Shown here: positions 15,151 to 23,931 of the stretch, piece by piece | Layout: the number at the start of each line of letters is the position of its first letter | Position numbering within the stretch: the stretch's first letter is position 1 | Origin: CAZAFN01 sp964484795 | GTDB taxonomy: Bacteria; Pseudomonadota; Alphaproteobacteria; Methylaequorales; Methylaequoraceae | Direction of reading: 5' to 3' | Assembly (NCBI GenBank): GCA_964484795.1 | Contig: CAZAFN010000021.1 | Span: 1-28,904 of the forward strand | Length of the DNA stretch: 28,904 nucleotides | Position numbers and translations under genes: made by a program | Notes under the pieces: model-generated | The model's database searches: none | Told to the model about the DNA's origin: nothing | Seen by the model: only the letters and a program-made list of their open reading frames with translations

Positions 15151-16121
15151 AAATTGCTTCCTATTCTTTTAATACTACCCTTGTTTCTTCCATCAACTTT
15201 AACTAAAGATATTCCCAAAAATCTTTTTAACTTAATATAATTTTCTAATTCTTTAAACAAGAGATTTCTTTTATTTGAACTTTCACAAAAGATAAATCCA
15301 GTTGGTCCCCAAGATGATTGCCCATAACCAAGAATTTTTTTTTTTTGCAGATAATTAAAAATTATTTCTATTTTTTCGCTGGCAAATTTCTTTTTACTGT
15401 TATAAAAGGTTTTTGACATATTGCTTTGAATAATTTGTATTCCTTTTGAGAAATTTTTAAAGTTTTTTTCCAATATTGCAGGAAGAATTGTCATTAAAAC
15501 AACTCCACAGTTAATGTTAACTAGGTTGCCGTCAATCCTTCTTATTTTTTCAAATTTTTCTACTTCCTCTTCACCATAAACTCCTGACATTCTTTCATCA
15601 AAGATCAAAATTATTTTCCATTCATCTGGCCATTTATTGTTAAAAATTGTCAAAGGTATGGATTTGGAATTCCTAGTTTTTCCTGAATCTAATGTGAATC
15701 CTCCAGTTTTAAATGATTGTATCCCAACACCGGACCTTTTACCTCTACCGAGTAGACTGGAAATTTTATCTATGCTTAGATTCATTTCGTTAAATTCAGA
15801 GATCAAATATCCAGTTGCTAAAGAAAGTTGTGTGCCTGAACCCAAACCTATATGAGAAGGAATATATTCAAGGACTTTTATCCTACATCTACTTAGATCT
15901 TTAAATTTTTGTAATTTTTTAAAAATTTGATGAATACGCTTTTTAATAAGTTGATTTTCTACTTCAATTAAGAAATCTTTGTTATCTTCGATTTTTAAAA
16001 TATTCCTAAATTTTGAAATTGTTAGACCTATGCTCCCAAAGATTCTTTGAGCCTCATCATTCATTTCTAAAAAACCAAGGTGAATTCGCGCTGGACTATC
16101 TAAAACGATTGACTTTTTCAT
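15147..16121 (-). CDS. mptG: Beta-ribofuranosylaminobenzene 5'-phosphate synthase
   Basis: First committed enzyme of H4MPT synthesis: joins 4-hydroxybenzoate (p-aminobenzoate in some systems) to PRPP with loss of CO2 and diphosphate. The 324-residue protein belongs to the GHMP kinase-fold family, with SPARIHLGFLEM at residues 9-20 and the glycine-rich HIGLGSGTQLSLATG (90-104) in place of the kinase ATP loop. It is the first gene of the minus-strand mtdB-mch-fae operon and diverges from pcd across about 100 bases that contain a palindromic TATAATTATA. Confidence 0.9.
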   Translation of the reverse strand: MKKSIVLDSPARIHLGFLEMNDEAQRIFGSIGLTISKFRNILKIEDNKDFLIEVENQLIKKRIHQIFKKLQKFKDLSRCRIKVLEYIPSHIGLGSGTQLSLATGYLISEFNEMNLSIDKISSLLGRGKRSGVGIQSFKTGGFTLDSGKTRNSKSIPLTIFNNKWPDEWKIILIFDERMSGVYGEEEVEKFEKIRRIDGNLVNINCGVVLMTILPAILEKNFKNFSKGIQIIQSNMSKTFYNSKKKFASEKIEIIFNYLQKKKILGYGQSSWGPTGFIFCESSNKRNLLFKELENYIKLKRFLGISLVKVDGRNKGSIKRIGSNL

Positions 16122-16158
16122 ATTTCTTAAAGTTAAATAATGATTTGTTATTATGAAA

Positions 16159-16168
16159 TATAATTATA
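16159..16168. promoter_or_regulatory. Palindromic TATAATTATA: possible back-to-back -10 elements for mptG and pcd
   Basis: The ten bases TATAATTATA are a perfect palindrome and give a consensus -10 hexamer TATAAT on each strand (16159-16164 for pcd, complement of 16163-16168 for mptG). They lie midway between the two divergent starts. No good -35 hexamer is visible on either side, so activation or an extended -10 mechanism would be needed. Two promoters sharing these bases would exclude each other. Confidence 0.4.
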
Positions 16169-16223
16169 CTATTAAAATCTTCTTTTTAACTGATATTAAA
16201 AAATATTTGGAGGTTTCATTTAA

Positions 16224-16601
16224 ATGAGTGATAAGGAAATCAAGAAACTTGAAGAATCTGAAATAAACCAGTTTCTTAAAAAAGAATTAGTTGATTGGAC
16301 TTACGATGGCAAATGGATAAGAAAGACATATAAAACCCATAGTTGGAAATCAACAATGATGGTTGTTAACGCAATTGGTCACCTAGCTGAAGTTGCTTGG
16401 CATCATCCCGATTTGGTGGTTTCATATGCCTTTGTCGAAGTAAAATTGATGAATCATGCTAAAAAAGGAATAACTCAATTGGATTTTGACTTAGCTAAAA
16501 AAATTGATGAATTTATTTTATGGGATCCAGTGGATGAGCAACTAAGTCTAGAAGGAACACCTTCAGATCCAAGGTTTGCTTATGTTAAGTATAAAAAATA
16601 A
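16224..16601 (+). CDS. pcd: Pterin-4a-carbinolamine dehydratase
   Basis: A 125-residue PCD/PhhB-family protein. The signature AWHHPDLVVSYAFVEVKL (residues 58-75) contains the catalytic histidine pair H60-H61 and the conserved proline; H78 and the GITQLDFDLAKKID helix follow. The classical role is dehydration of 4a-hydroxy-tetrahydropterin. Homologues occur in methylotroph H4MPT clusters, where the substrate is presumably a pterin of that pathway. No phenylalanine hydroxylase gene is in the window. A GGAGG at 16209-16213 lies ten bases before the ATG. The 3' end overlaps fhcB by 20 bases, so pcd leads the fhc operon. Confidence 0.85.
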   Translation: MSDKEIKKLEESEINQFLKKELVDWTYDGKWIRKTYKTHSWKSTMMVVNAIGHLAEVAWHHPDLVVSYAFVEVKLMNHAKKGITQLDFDLAKKIDEFILWDPVDEQLSLEGTPSDPRFAYVKYKK

Positions 16602-17751
16602 AAAAATTGAATCTTATAAATGTCCATTTTGTACAATTGCAAATTGTAAAATTTCATTAAATAAAAAGGATGGAACACTTTCCTCACCAGATTGTTCAAA
16701 ACTTGACCAAAATTTAAAATCTTTTTTTTTGAATTCAACGCCAATGATTAAAGGTAAAACTGTAGATTTGGATATAGCTCTGGTCGAGGCAAAAAAATTG
16801 ATTAGACAAAACAAACAAATACATATTGATGGTTTTGGGTGTGATCAAATAGCAATGGAAAAAATAATCAATTTTGCTGAAAAAAAAAAATGTTCAATTG
16901 ATCATATGCATGGTCATAGGATTTCTAATTTTTTTTCTGCATTGCAAAGATATGGAGGATCATTTGTATCATTCAATGAAATAAAAAATAGATCAGATTT
17001 CATTCTTTTTATTGGACAGTTTGAAAATCAATTAGATTTGAGATTTTTAGAAAAACTAGAGTGGAATGATAGAAAAATCAAAAAATCAATTTTTACTTTG
17101 CCTAAGACTCTTAAGATTAAAGAGGAAAAAAAATATTTGCGATATAATCTGATTGATCAAATTAATTATTTGAAGAGAACAATCAAAGGTGTAAAAGTTC
17201 AACGTAACAGACAATATAAATTGTTGATTGATAGTTTTTTGGCAGCTAAATATCCTGTTTTTATTCCAAAAATAGAATTGTATGATTATGGTCTTTCAGC
17301 AGCTATTTTTGACTTTGTAAAAACAATAAACGTTATAAAAAAAACCAGAATTTTTAATTTTGGTGAAAATGATAATTCTTCGGGTTTTATAAATTCATGT
17401 GTTACTAAAACAGGATTCCCAAATGCTGTAAGTTTTTCTGATTGGGGAGCAATCTATGATCCAAATGAATTTAGCAGCTCTAAATTAATGAATTACAAGG
17501 ATCTTCAGATCTACGTTTCAAACTTTAACTATGATCCAGAAATAGATTTTTTTAAAAAAAATATTTTTATTGGTCATCCTAATGCCAAAAACAAAAAAAA
17601 ATTTGATGTTTTTATTCCTACAAAAATACCTGGAATTGATCATGATGGACTAATTGTGAGGCCTGATCTGATTGGTATCTTAAAGTTAAGAAGAATTTTT
17701 GACTCAGATTACCCAGTGACTAGTAAAATATTTGATTTTTTAGATGATTAA
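16582..17751 (+). CDS. fhcB: Formyltransferase/hydrolase complex subunit B (FhcB)
   Basis: Counterpart of the formylmethanofuran dehydrogenase B subunit; in the bacterial Fhc complex it has no active metallopterin site and has a structural role. The N-terminal YKCPFCTIANC (residues 12-22, C14, C17, C22) keeps the cysteine cluster of the family, and the rest matches a shortened FmdB-like fold (HIDGFGCDQIAMEKII, HMHGHRISNFFSALQRYGG, near the C-terminus PTKIPGIDHDGLIVRPD). I chose ATG 16582; a TTG at 16576 is also in frame. Three bases separate its stop from fhcD. In Methylobacterium fhcA lies between fhcB and fhcD; here there is no room for it. Confidence 0.85.
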   Translation: MLSIKNKKIESYKCPFCTIANCKISLNKKDGTLSSPDCSKLDQNLKSFFLNSTPMIKGKTVDLDIALVEAKKLIRQNKQIHIDGFGCDQIAMEKIINFAEKKKCSIDHMHGHRISNFFSALQRYGGSFVSFNEIKNRSDFILFIGQFENQLDLRFLEKLEWNDRKIKKSIFTLPKTLKIKEEKKYLRYNLIDQINYLKRTIKGVKVQRNRQYKLLIDSFLAAKYPVFIPKIELYDYGLSAAIFDFVKTINVIKKTRIFNFGENDNSSGFINSCVTKTGFPNAVSFSDWGAIYDPNEFSSSKLMNYKDLQIYVSNFNYDPEIDFFKKNIFIGHPNAKNKKKFDVFIPTKIPGIDHDGLIVRPDLIGILKLRRIFDSDYPVTSKIFDFLDD

Positions 17752-17754
17752 TTT

Positions 17755-18651
17755 ATGAAGGATAAGATAATTAAGATTGATAATACATTTGCAGAAGCTT
17801 TCCCTATGAAGGCTTCGAGATTAATTGTTACTGCACACAAAAAAAAATGGGCGATTGAGGCAGCAAAATCTTTCACAGGTTTTGCAACATCTGTTATTGC
17901 CTGTGGATGTGAGGCGGGAATTGAAAGATATTTGACTACAGATGAAACTCCTGATGGAAGGCCAGGGGTATCAATTTTGGTTTTTTCAATGTCGTCCAAG
18001 GAATTAGCTAAGCAAATTCTTAATAGATCTGGTCAGTGTATTATGACAACACCTTCTTCTGCATTATTTGCAGGCAATGTTGGAAAAGTAAAAATCAAAT
18101 TAGGTAATGGATTAAGATACTTTGGTGATGGGTTCCAAATTTCTAAAGTAGTGGGAGGAAAAAGATTTTGGAGAATTCCTGTTATGGATGGAGAATTTTT
18201 GTGCGAAGAATATGCTTATGAAACCAAGGCAATAGGTGGAGGAAATTTTTTAATTCTGGGAAATGATATTGAAAACGTGCTAAATGCTGCCGAAACGGCT
18301 GTAAATGAAATGAGAAAATTAAAGAATATTATATTACCTTTTCCAGGAGGAATAGTAAGATCAGGTTCAAAAGTTGGCTCAAAATATAAAAGCTTAATTG
18401 CCTCAACAAATTTTGAATATTGTCCAACCCTCAAAGGTTTGGTAGACAACAAGATGGAAAAAAACGTTGACTGTGTTCTTGAGATTGTAATTGATGGGTT
18501 AACTGTTAATGATATAGAAGTAGCAATTAAAACTGGGATTAATTCAATATTAAAACTTGGGAAGAAATCAGGAATAATTGGTATATCAGCTGGAAATTAC
18601 GGAGGAAAATTAGGTCCTTATTTATTTAAGTTAAGGTCTATCGTAAAATGA
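17755..18651 (+). CDS. fhcD: Formylmethanofuran:H4MPT formyltransferase subunit D (FhcD)
   Basis: Transfers the formyl group between formyl-H4MPT and (methylo)furan inside the Fhc complex. The 298-residue protein matches Ftr/FhcD over its full length: NTFAEAFPMKASRLIVTA at residues 9-26, GFATSVIACGCEAGIE near 42-57, TPDGRPGVSIL, the FGDGFQ strand, and the C-terminal ISAGNYGGKLGPY. Position directly after fhcB and a four-base overlap with fhcC (ATGA at 18648-18651) place it in one translation-coupled operon. Confidence 0.95.
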   Translation: MKDKIIKIDNTFAEAFPMKASRLIVTAHKKKWAIEAAKSFTGFATSVIACGCEAGIERYLTTDETPDGRPGVSILVFSMSSKELAKQILNRSGQCIMTTPSSALFAGNVGKVKIKLGNGLRYFGDGFQISKVVGGKRFWRIPVMDGEFLCEEYAYETKAIGGGNFLILGNDIENVLNAAETAVNEMRKLKNIILPFPGGIVRSGSKVGSKYKSLIASTNFEYCPTLKGLVDNKMEKNVDCVLEIVIDGLTVNDIEVAIKTGINSILKLGKKSGIIGISAGNYGGKLGPYLFKLRSIVK

Positions 18652-19472
18652 AAAAAATAATAATAAATTCTAAAATAAAAATAGACGGAGATTTAAATTT
18701 TAAAAATTTAAGTTCTTTAAATTTACTGATACCAAGTTTAAAAAATATTTCGAACTTAAAACTGTTATATAAAAATATTTCTACAAATCTTGGAAAATTA
18801 TTTTCAATAAAATTAGAAGAAAATTTTAAAGAAAAAAATGAAATTTTTATTTATGGATCAAATAAGTTTTGTAACTATTTAGGTTACGAATGGAATAGAG
18901 ATGATTTGCTGGTTGATTCTGAGGTTGGGTCTTTTCTGGGAGCAAGAATGAAAAGTGGAAGAATTAGGATTGAAGGTTCTTGCGAAAATTTTCTTGGGGC
19001 AGAAATGAGTGGTGGCACCTTAATTGTTAATAATAACGCAGGAGATTTTGCTGGTTCAGCAATGCCTGGCAACAAATTTGGAATGCTAGGTGGAGAAATT
19101 CTTGTCATTGGAAATGCAAGAAATTATCTGGGTTTTTTGATGAAAAAAGGCTTGATTGTAGTTAGAGGTGATGTGAATGATTTTTGTTGTTCAAATATGA
19201 TTGCTGGAACAGTAATTGTTTCGAAAAAAATTGGAAAAGACTTTGGAATATCAATGAAGAGAGGTTCATTAATATTTCTCAAAAAACCAAAAAATATGAA
19301 TTCGAACTTTATTTGGTCAGGTTTGATGACAAAAAACTTTCTTAATCTTCTTGATAATTATATAAAGCTAAAATTTGGGATTAGTTTGATAAATAAAAAA
19401 TTTAGATTTTCTAGATTTGTCGGTGATAGAAATAATTCAGGTTTAGGTGAAATCATAACTAATTCTCAATGA
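18648..19472 (+). CDS. fhcC: Formyltransferase/hydrolase complex subunit C (FhcC)
   Basis: Subunit of the Fhc complex related to FwdC/FmdC and to the GltS C-terminal beta-helix. From about residue 80 onward the protein is a right-handed beta-helix with repeated G-x-x-x-G turns (GSFLGARMKSGRI, CENFLGAEMSGGTL, AGDFAGSAMPGNKFGMLGG, RNYLGFLMKKGL). The 274 residues are normal for the family. In the Methylobacterium complex a subunit carries methylofuran as prosthetic group; FhcC shapes that complex. It is the last gene of the operon and its stop overlaps the convergent hpnM stop by seven bases. Confidence 0.92.
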   Translation: MKKIIINSKIKIDGDLNFKNLSSLNLLIPSLKNISNLKLLYKNISTNLGKLFSIKLEENFKEKNEIFIYGSNKFCNYLGYEWNRDDLLVDSEVGSFLGARMKSGRIRIEGSCENFLGAEMSGGTLIVNNNAGDFAGSAMPGNKFGMLGGEILVIGNARNYLGFLMKKGLIVVRGDVNDFCCSNMIAGTVIVSKKIGKDFGISMKRGSLIFLKKPKNMNSNFIWSGLMTKNFLNLLDNYIKLKFGISLINKKFRFSRFVGDRNNSGLGEIITNSQ

Positions 19473-20095
19473 CCATAGTTAGAATTGTTCTTTTTTTTAA
19501 TTTCCTGAATAAGAAGTTTTATTCCACCTTTCTTAATTATTTTCTTAAATTCTGATTTTTTTGTTGCAATTTCACTGATGGATCCACTGAGCAAAATGTC
19601 AAATATTCTCCAATCTCCATTCTTTTTATGTAAAAGATAATTAATTTTAATTTGGTCTTCATCGGGAATAACCATTAATGTTTTAAATATTTTGTAGTTT
19701 TCACCAAATTGATCAATACCTATATTTTCGAAATTGAATTCATTGATTTTTTTAAACCTTTTTAGATAGTTGTGTGATATATATTCTTGAAAGATATTAA
19801 CTAAATCACTCTTTTCTTCTTTCCCCAAATTTTTCCATTGTCGTCCAACAATCATTCTAATCATTTTTTTTGTGTCATAAGTTTGCTTAATAACTTGCAA
19901 TATATCCTGTAAATCTTTTTTATTATTTGTTTCACTTTCACTGATTTTCTTTAAACTATCATGCAAAAGATTTATTTTAGCCGAGATATTTTCTTTCGAA
20001 TTTGAATTTCCTAGGACTTGATTAGATGAAAAGAAAAGAAAAATTACTGCGAGAGGGGCAAATTTTGAAAAATAACTGGATATTAGTGTGTACAT
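19466..20095 (-). CDS. hpnM: MlaC/Ttg2-family periplasmic protein (HpnM-like)
   Basis: A 209-residue exported protein of the MlaC/Ttg2D family, which carries phospholipids or hydrophobic compounds across the periplasm; hopanoid-cluster members are named HpnM. A signal peptide is visible (hydrophobic residues 12-24). The mature part has the family pattern RMIVGRQWKNLGKEEKSDLVNIFQEYISHNYLKRF (split across residues about 79-114) and the strand KNGDWRIFDILLSG near 158-171. Divergent from hpnA across 44 bases, it probably helps move hopanoids to the outer membrane; the HpnM name rests on context. Confidence 0.8.
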   Translation of the reverse strand: MYTLISSYFSKFAPLAVIFLFFSSNQVLGNSNSKENISAKINLLHDSLKKISESETNNKKDLQDILQVIKQTYDTKKMIRMIVGRQWKNLGKEEKSDLVNIFQEYISHNYLKRFKKINEFNFENIGIDQFGENYKIFKTLMVIPDEDQIKINYLLHKKNGDWRIFDILLSGSISEIATKKSEFKKIIKKGGIKLLIQEIKKKNNSNYGH

Positions 20096-20139
20096 TGATA
20101 ATGTTTATAACTCAAAAATTTTTTCAAATAAATTAAAAA

Positions 20140-21138
20140 GTGGCAAAAAAAATATTAATAACTGGTGCGAATGGTTTTTTAGGATCGGCCGTGTCAAAGC
20201 TAGCCTTAAAAAAAGGCTTTGTTGTTAATGTTCTCGTCAGGAAAAATTCGAATTGTGAGAATTTAAAGAACATAGCTTCCAAGATTAATTTTTTTTTCGG
20301 TGACATTAGAGACGTTGAAAGCATTCATAATCCAATAAAACAGTCTGATGTTATATTTCATATTGCTGCTGATTATAGACTTTGGGCAAGAAAAACTTCA
20401 GAAATCTATGAATCTAACGTATATGGTACAGAGAATATTGCATTAAAAGTGTTGGAATTGAATAAAAAGCTCATTTATACGTCGAGTGTAGCAACTCTGG
20501 GTTTAAAAGATGGGGTTGAATCAGATGAGAATACACCTGTATCTTTATCTGATATGATTGGTGATTACAAAAAATCAAAATTTTTGGCAGAGGATGTAGT
20601 ATTAAAATTAATCAAAAAGAAAAAACTTAACTGTATAATTGTGAATCCTTCAACACCAATTGGTGCCGGAGATATTAAACCAACCCCGACTGGGAGAATC
20701 ATCCTGGATATGTTGCTAAAGAAAATTCCGGCTTATGTAGATACTGGATTGAACTTCGTTCATGTTGATGATGTTGCTGAAGGACATTTTCTTGCATTGA
20801 AGTATGGAGATTTAGGTGAAAAATACATTCTAGGAGGGGAAAATTTAGAATTTAAAAAATTTTTAGATATGATTTCACATTATGGCAATGTTCCTGAAGT
20901 AAAAATAAAATTGAATCCCAGATACCTTTATGTTTTTGCTCATATAAATGAATTTTTTGCAAAATATTTCTACAATACTCCACCTTCTCTAACTATAGAT
21001 GGATTAAGAATGTCACAAAAAAAAATGTTTTTTTCGTCTGAAAAAGCAAAAAAACAACTTCGTTATAGACCACGCGACGTTAAAAATGCTATAAAGGAGG
21101 CGGTATTATGGTCACAAAAGTGCTTTTTAGAAATTTAA
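20140..21138 (+). CDS. hpnA: Hopanoid-associated NAD-dependent sugar epimerase/dehydrogenase
   Basis: A 332-residue extended short-chain dehydrogenase. The NAD-binding GANGFLG is at residues 9-15 and the catalytic YxxxK at Y143-K147, with TSSVATLG (114-121) preceding it and NPSTPIG near 169-175. HpnA proteins act in the late hopanoid pathway, on sugar side chains of bacteriohopanepolyols by inference. The start is GTG at 20140, six codons before the Rossmann glycine loop, and no better ATG exists. It leads a plus-strand set with ispH and hpnH. Confidence 0.88.
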   Translation: MAKKILITGANGFLGSAVSKLALKKGFVVNVLVRKNSNCENLKNIASKINFFFGDIRDVESIHNPIKQSDVIFHIAADYRLWARKTSEIYESNVYGTENIALKVLELNKKLIYTSSVATLGLKDGVESDENTPVSLSDMIGDYKKSKFLAEDVVLKLIKKKKLNCIIVNPSTPIGAGDIKPTPTGRIILDMLLKKIPAYVDTGLNFVHVDDVAEGHFLALKYGDLGEKYILGGENLEFKKFLDMISHYGNVPEVKIKLNPRYLYVFAHINEFFAKYFYNTPPSLTIDGLRMSQKKMFFSSEKAKKQLRYRPRDVKNAIKEAVLWSQKCFLEI

Positions 21139-21163
21139 ATCTATATTATAATGAAAGTAAAAA

Positions 21164-22117
21164 ATGAAGAATAAGTCGTTAAAAATTATTTTAGCTCAAC
21201 CTAGAGGGTTTTGTGCTGGTGTGGAGAGGGCTATAGAAATAGTTGAAAGAGCGCTTAAAATATATGGTCCGCCCGTCTATGTTAGACATGAAATAGTACA
21301 TAATAAGAGAGTTGTCAATAATTTGAGTTCTAAGGGAGCTATATTTGTTCAGGAACTTGATCAAATTCCTGAAGGAGCAGTAACGGTTTTTAGTGCGCAC
21401 GGAGTTGCACAAAAAGTTGAAGATACAGCCAATTTTCGGAATTTACCTGTTTTAGATGCAACATGCCCATTGGTAGCAAAAGTGCATAAAGAGGGGCAGA
21501 GGTATTCTGAAGGGGGGTATGAGGTTATACTTATTGGACATGAAGGACATCCAGAGGTTGAGGGAACAATGGGAAGAATTTCTGGACCAGTTTATCTTGT
21601 TTCTAATACAGATGATGTTAAAAAATTAAAGGTTCACAATCCTGATAAATTGTCTTACGTAAGCCAAACGACTTTGTCAGTTGATGATACAAGGGATGTG
21701 ATAAATGCACTTCAGGAAAGGTTTCCAAATATTGTTGGTCCTGATGTTAAGGATATTTGTTACGCCACACAAAACAGACAATCAGCTGTTAGAGACCTTG
21801 TTAAAACCGTTGATTTAGTTCTTGTTGTTGGTGCAAGAAACAGTTCAAATTCAAATAGATTGAAAGATATTGGTTCTGAGTCTGGGGTTAACACTTATCT
21901 TATTGAGACTGCCGATGATATGTCAATGGACTGGTTTGAAAATGTAGATTCAGTTGGTATAACTTCCGGAGCATCAACTCCAGATGAATTAGTTCAAGAG
22001 GTTATTGATAGAATTTCTACTTTTAGTAATATTGAGATAGAGAAACAATCAGGAAAGCAGGAAAATGTTGTTTTCAAACTGCCAAAAGAGTTAATGAAGT
22101 ATGAAATCGCTAATTAG
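21164..22117 (+). CDS. ispH: 4-hydroxy-3-methylbut-2-enyl diphosphate reductase
   Basis: Last enzyme of the MEP pathway; reduces HMBPP to IPP and DMAPP with a [4Fe-4S] cluster. The three cluster cysteines are visible in RGFCAGVERA (C17), LDATCPLV (C101) and DICYATQNRQ (C199). The conserved SAHG (77-80) and GHEGHPEVEGTMG (125-137) are present. At 317 residues it is full length. The placement between hpnA and hpnH links isoprenoid precursor supply to hopanoid synthesis. It is less AT-rich than adjacent genes. Confidence 0.96.
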   Translation: MKNKSLKIILAQPRGFCAGVERAIEIVERALKIYGPPVYVRHEIVHNKRVVNNLSSKGAIFVQELDQIPEGAVTVFSAHGVAQKVEDTANFRNLPVLDATCPLVAKVHKEGQRYSEGGYEVILIGHEGHPEVEGTMGRISGPVYLVSNTDDVKKLKVHNPDKLSYVSQTTLSVDDTRDVINALQERFPNIVGPDVKDICYATQNRQSAVRDLVKTVDLVLVVGARNSSNSNRLKDIGSESGVNTYLIETADDMSMDWFENVDSVGITSGASTPDELVQEVIDRISTFSNIEIEKQSGKQENVVFKLPKELMKYEIAN

Positions 22118-22129
22118 TTTTTTTTAAAG

Positions 22130-23257
22130 ATGACAATACCAGTAATACAACAGATTAGAGTAGGAGCTTACATTATGAAGCAAAAGCTCTTAGGAAGAAC
22201 AAAATACCCACTAGTTTTGATGTTGGAACCTCTATTCAGATGTAATTTAGCATGTGCTGGATGTGGAAAAATTGATTATCCTAAAGAAATCCTAAACCAA
22301 AGAATGTCAGTAGACCAATGCATTGAGGCTGTGGAAGAATGCGGAGCTCCAGTTGTTTCAATACCTGGAGGAGAACCTCTAATTCACAAAGAAATGCCAA
22401 TAATCGTTGATGAACTTGTTAAAAGAAAAAAATTTGTTTATCTCTGCACCAATGCAGTCTTAATGGAGAAGAAAATGGATGATTACAAACCAAGTGCATA
22501 CTTCACTTGGTCGGTTCATTTGGATGGATTAAAAGAAGAACATGACAAATCTGTCTGTCAGGATGGGGTTTTTGACAGATGTGTTTCTGCAATAAAAAAA
22601 GCTAAATCTAAGGGGTTTAGATGTAATATTAATTGTACGATCTTTGATAATTCTAATGAAGAATCTTTAAAGAATTTTTTGAATTTTGTTACTGATGATT
22701 TGCATGTGGATGGAATAACAATTTCACCTGGGTTTGCATATGAAAGAGCTCCGGATCAAGAACATTTTATTAAGAGATCTAATACGAAGAAGTTTTTTAG
22801 GAATATTTTTAAATCAGAAAACTTTAAAAAATGGGACTTCAGTCATTCTGGATTATATTTAGACTTTTTAGCTGGGAATCAATCCTATAAATGTACACCG
22901 TGGGGAAATCCAACTAGAAATATTTTCGGATGGCAAAAACCGTGCTATTTAATAGGAGAAGGTTACGTAAAAACATTTAAAGAATTAATGGAGACTACAG
23001 ATTGGGATAAGTATGGAACAGGAAATTACGAAAAGTGCTCTGACTGTATGGCCCATTGTGGATATGAGGCTTCAGCAGTGACAGATGTTTTTTCCAGCCC
23101 TTTGAAAGCCATAAGTGTGGCTGTCAATGGGCCTAAGACCAATGGACCAATGGCTGAAGAAATTGATCTATCAAAATCTAGAGACCCTGATTTTGTCTTT
23201 GATTCTCATGTTCAAAAAATGATGAATGAGATTCACAGAGAAAAGAGTTCAGTTTAA
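22130..23257 (+). CDS. hpnH: Adenosyl-hopene transferase, radical SAM protein
   Basis: Adds a 5'-deoxyadenosyl group to diploptene to give adenosylhopane, the first step to extended (C35) hopanoids. The radical-SAM CxxxCxxC is C38-C42-C45 in RCNLACAGC, followed by GGEPLI near residue 79-84 for SAM binding. Length (375 residues) and C-terminal cysteine segments (YKCTPWGNP, GNYEKCSDCMAHCGYEA) match HpnH, whose C-terminus has extra cysteines. The gene is the last of the plus-strand set, and its stop is five bases from the convergent hpnG stop. Confidence 0.95.
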   Translation: MTIPVIQQIRVGAYIMKQKLLGRTKYPLVLMLEPLFRCNLACAGCGKIDYPKEILNQRMSVDQCIEAVEECGAPVVSIPGGEPLIHKEMPIIVDELVKRKKFVYLCTNAVLMEKKMDDYKPSAYFTWSVHLDGLKEEHDKSVCQDGVFDRCVSAIKKAKSKGFRCNINCTIFDNSNEESLKNFLNFVTDDLHVDGITISPGFAYERAPDQEHFIKRSNTKKFFRNIFKSENFKKWDFSHSGLYLDFLAGNQSYKCTPWGNPTRNIFGWQKPCYLIGEGYVKTFKELMETTDWDKYGTGNYEKCSDCMAHCGYEASAVTDVFSSPLKAISVAVNGPKTNGPMAEEIDLSKSRDPDFVFDSHVQKMMNEIHREKSSV

Positions 23258-23262
23258 AAAAA

Positions 23263-23931
23263 TTAAAATAATTGATTAGCTAATTTTCCAAGACTTTTTT
23301 TTGACTTTTGGTACTTTAAACCAGTTTTAATCAAAGTTAAGATTCTTCTTGGATCTTCAATTATTTTTTTTAACAATCTTAGAAAAATTAAATCACCATT
23401 ATGGTTAACAGAATTTATCAAGAATTCTGGGATGGAAAAAGATAAATCATCAAAAATCAACCTGATTGAAACAAATGGGATTTTTTTTTTTTTTGCTTCT
23501 TTTTGAATAAAGGCTGATTCCATATCTAATGCAGAGATATTTTCTTTGTATTTCTTAGATAGATCTTTTTTGTTATTTATTACTTCAGTTACAGTGATAA
23601 GGTTTTGTCTGCTGATTTTTAAATTTTTAATTTTTGATATAAAAAAATCACAATATTTCTTTGAAGTTTTTATTTTTTTTCCGTCTGCTGAAAAAATATA
23701 TTTGGGAAAGATTATATCTCCATTTTTTATATTTTCTTTTAGTGATCCAGCAAAACCAAAACTAACCAGCACATCGGTTTCTTTTGATAAGATTGTTTTA
23801 GTTATTTTTTCAGAATTTTTGCCGTAACCTTGTCCTAAATTTAAATTTGTAAAATTTTCTAATACTCTTTTTTCTTTTTTTAACCCAACTATTACAGCAA
23901 TTTTTGGTTCTTTTTTAATTTTATACGCCAT
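23263..23931 (-). CDS. hpnG: Hopanoid-associated phosphorylase/nucleosidase
   Basis: Removes adenine from adenosylhopane to give ribosylhopane or its phosphate. The 222-residue protein has the purine nucleoside phosphorylase/MTA nucleosidase fold: VIVGLKKEKRVL at residues 13-24, the phosphate or ribose loop VSFGFAGSLKENIKNGDII near 55-73, and ALDMESAFIQKEA near 134-146 with the ribose-binding Met-Glu pair. The gene is last in the dxs-hpnD-hpnE-shc-hpnG unit, overlapping the end of shc by 11 bases. Its partner hpnH is convergent on the other strand. Confidence 0.85.
   Translation of the reverse strand: MAYKIKKEPKIAVIVGLKKEKRVLENFTNLNLGQGYGKNSEKITKTILSKETDVLVSFGFAGSLKENIKNGDIIFPKYIFSADGKKIKTSKKYCDFFISKIKNLKISRQNLITVTEVINNKKDLSKKYKENISALDMESAFIQKEAKKKKIPFVSIRLIFDDLSFSIPEFLINSVNHNGDLIFLRLLKKIIEDPRRILTLIKTGLKYQKSKKSLGKLANQLF

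Noticed and set aside
23275..23284. Palindrome ATTAGCTAAT at the hpnH/hpnG junction
   Set aside because: It is coding sequence at the end of hpnG, has no loop or U-tract, and is short enough to be chance.
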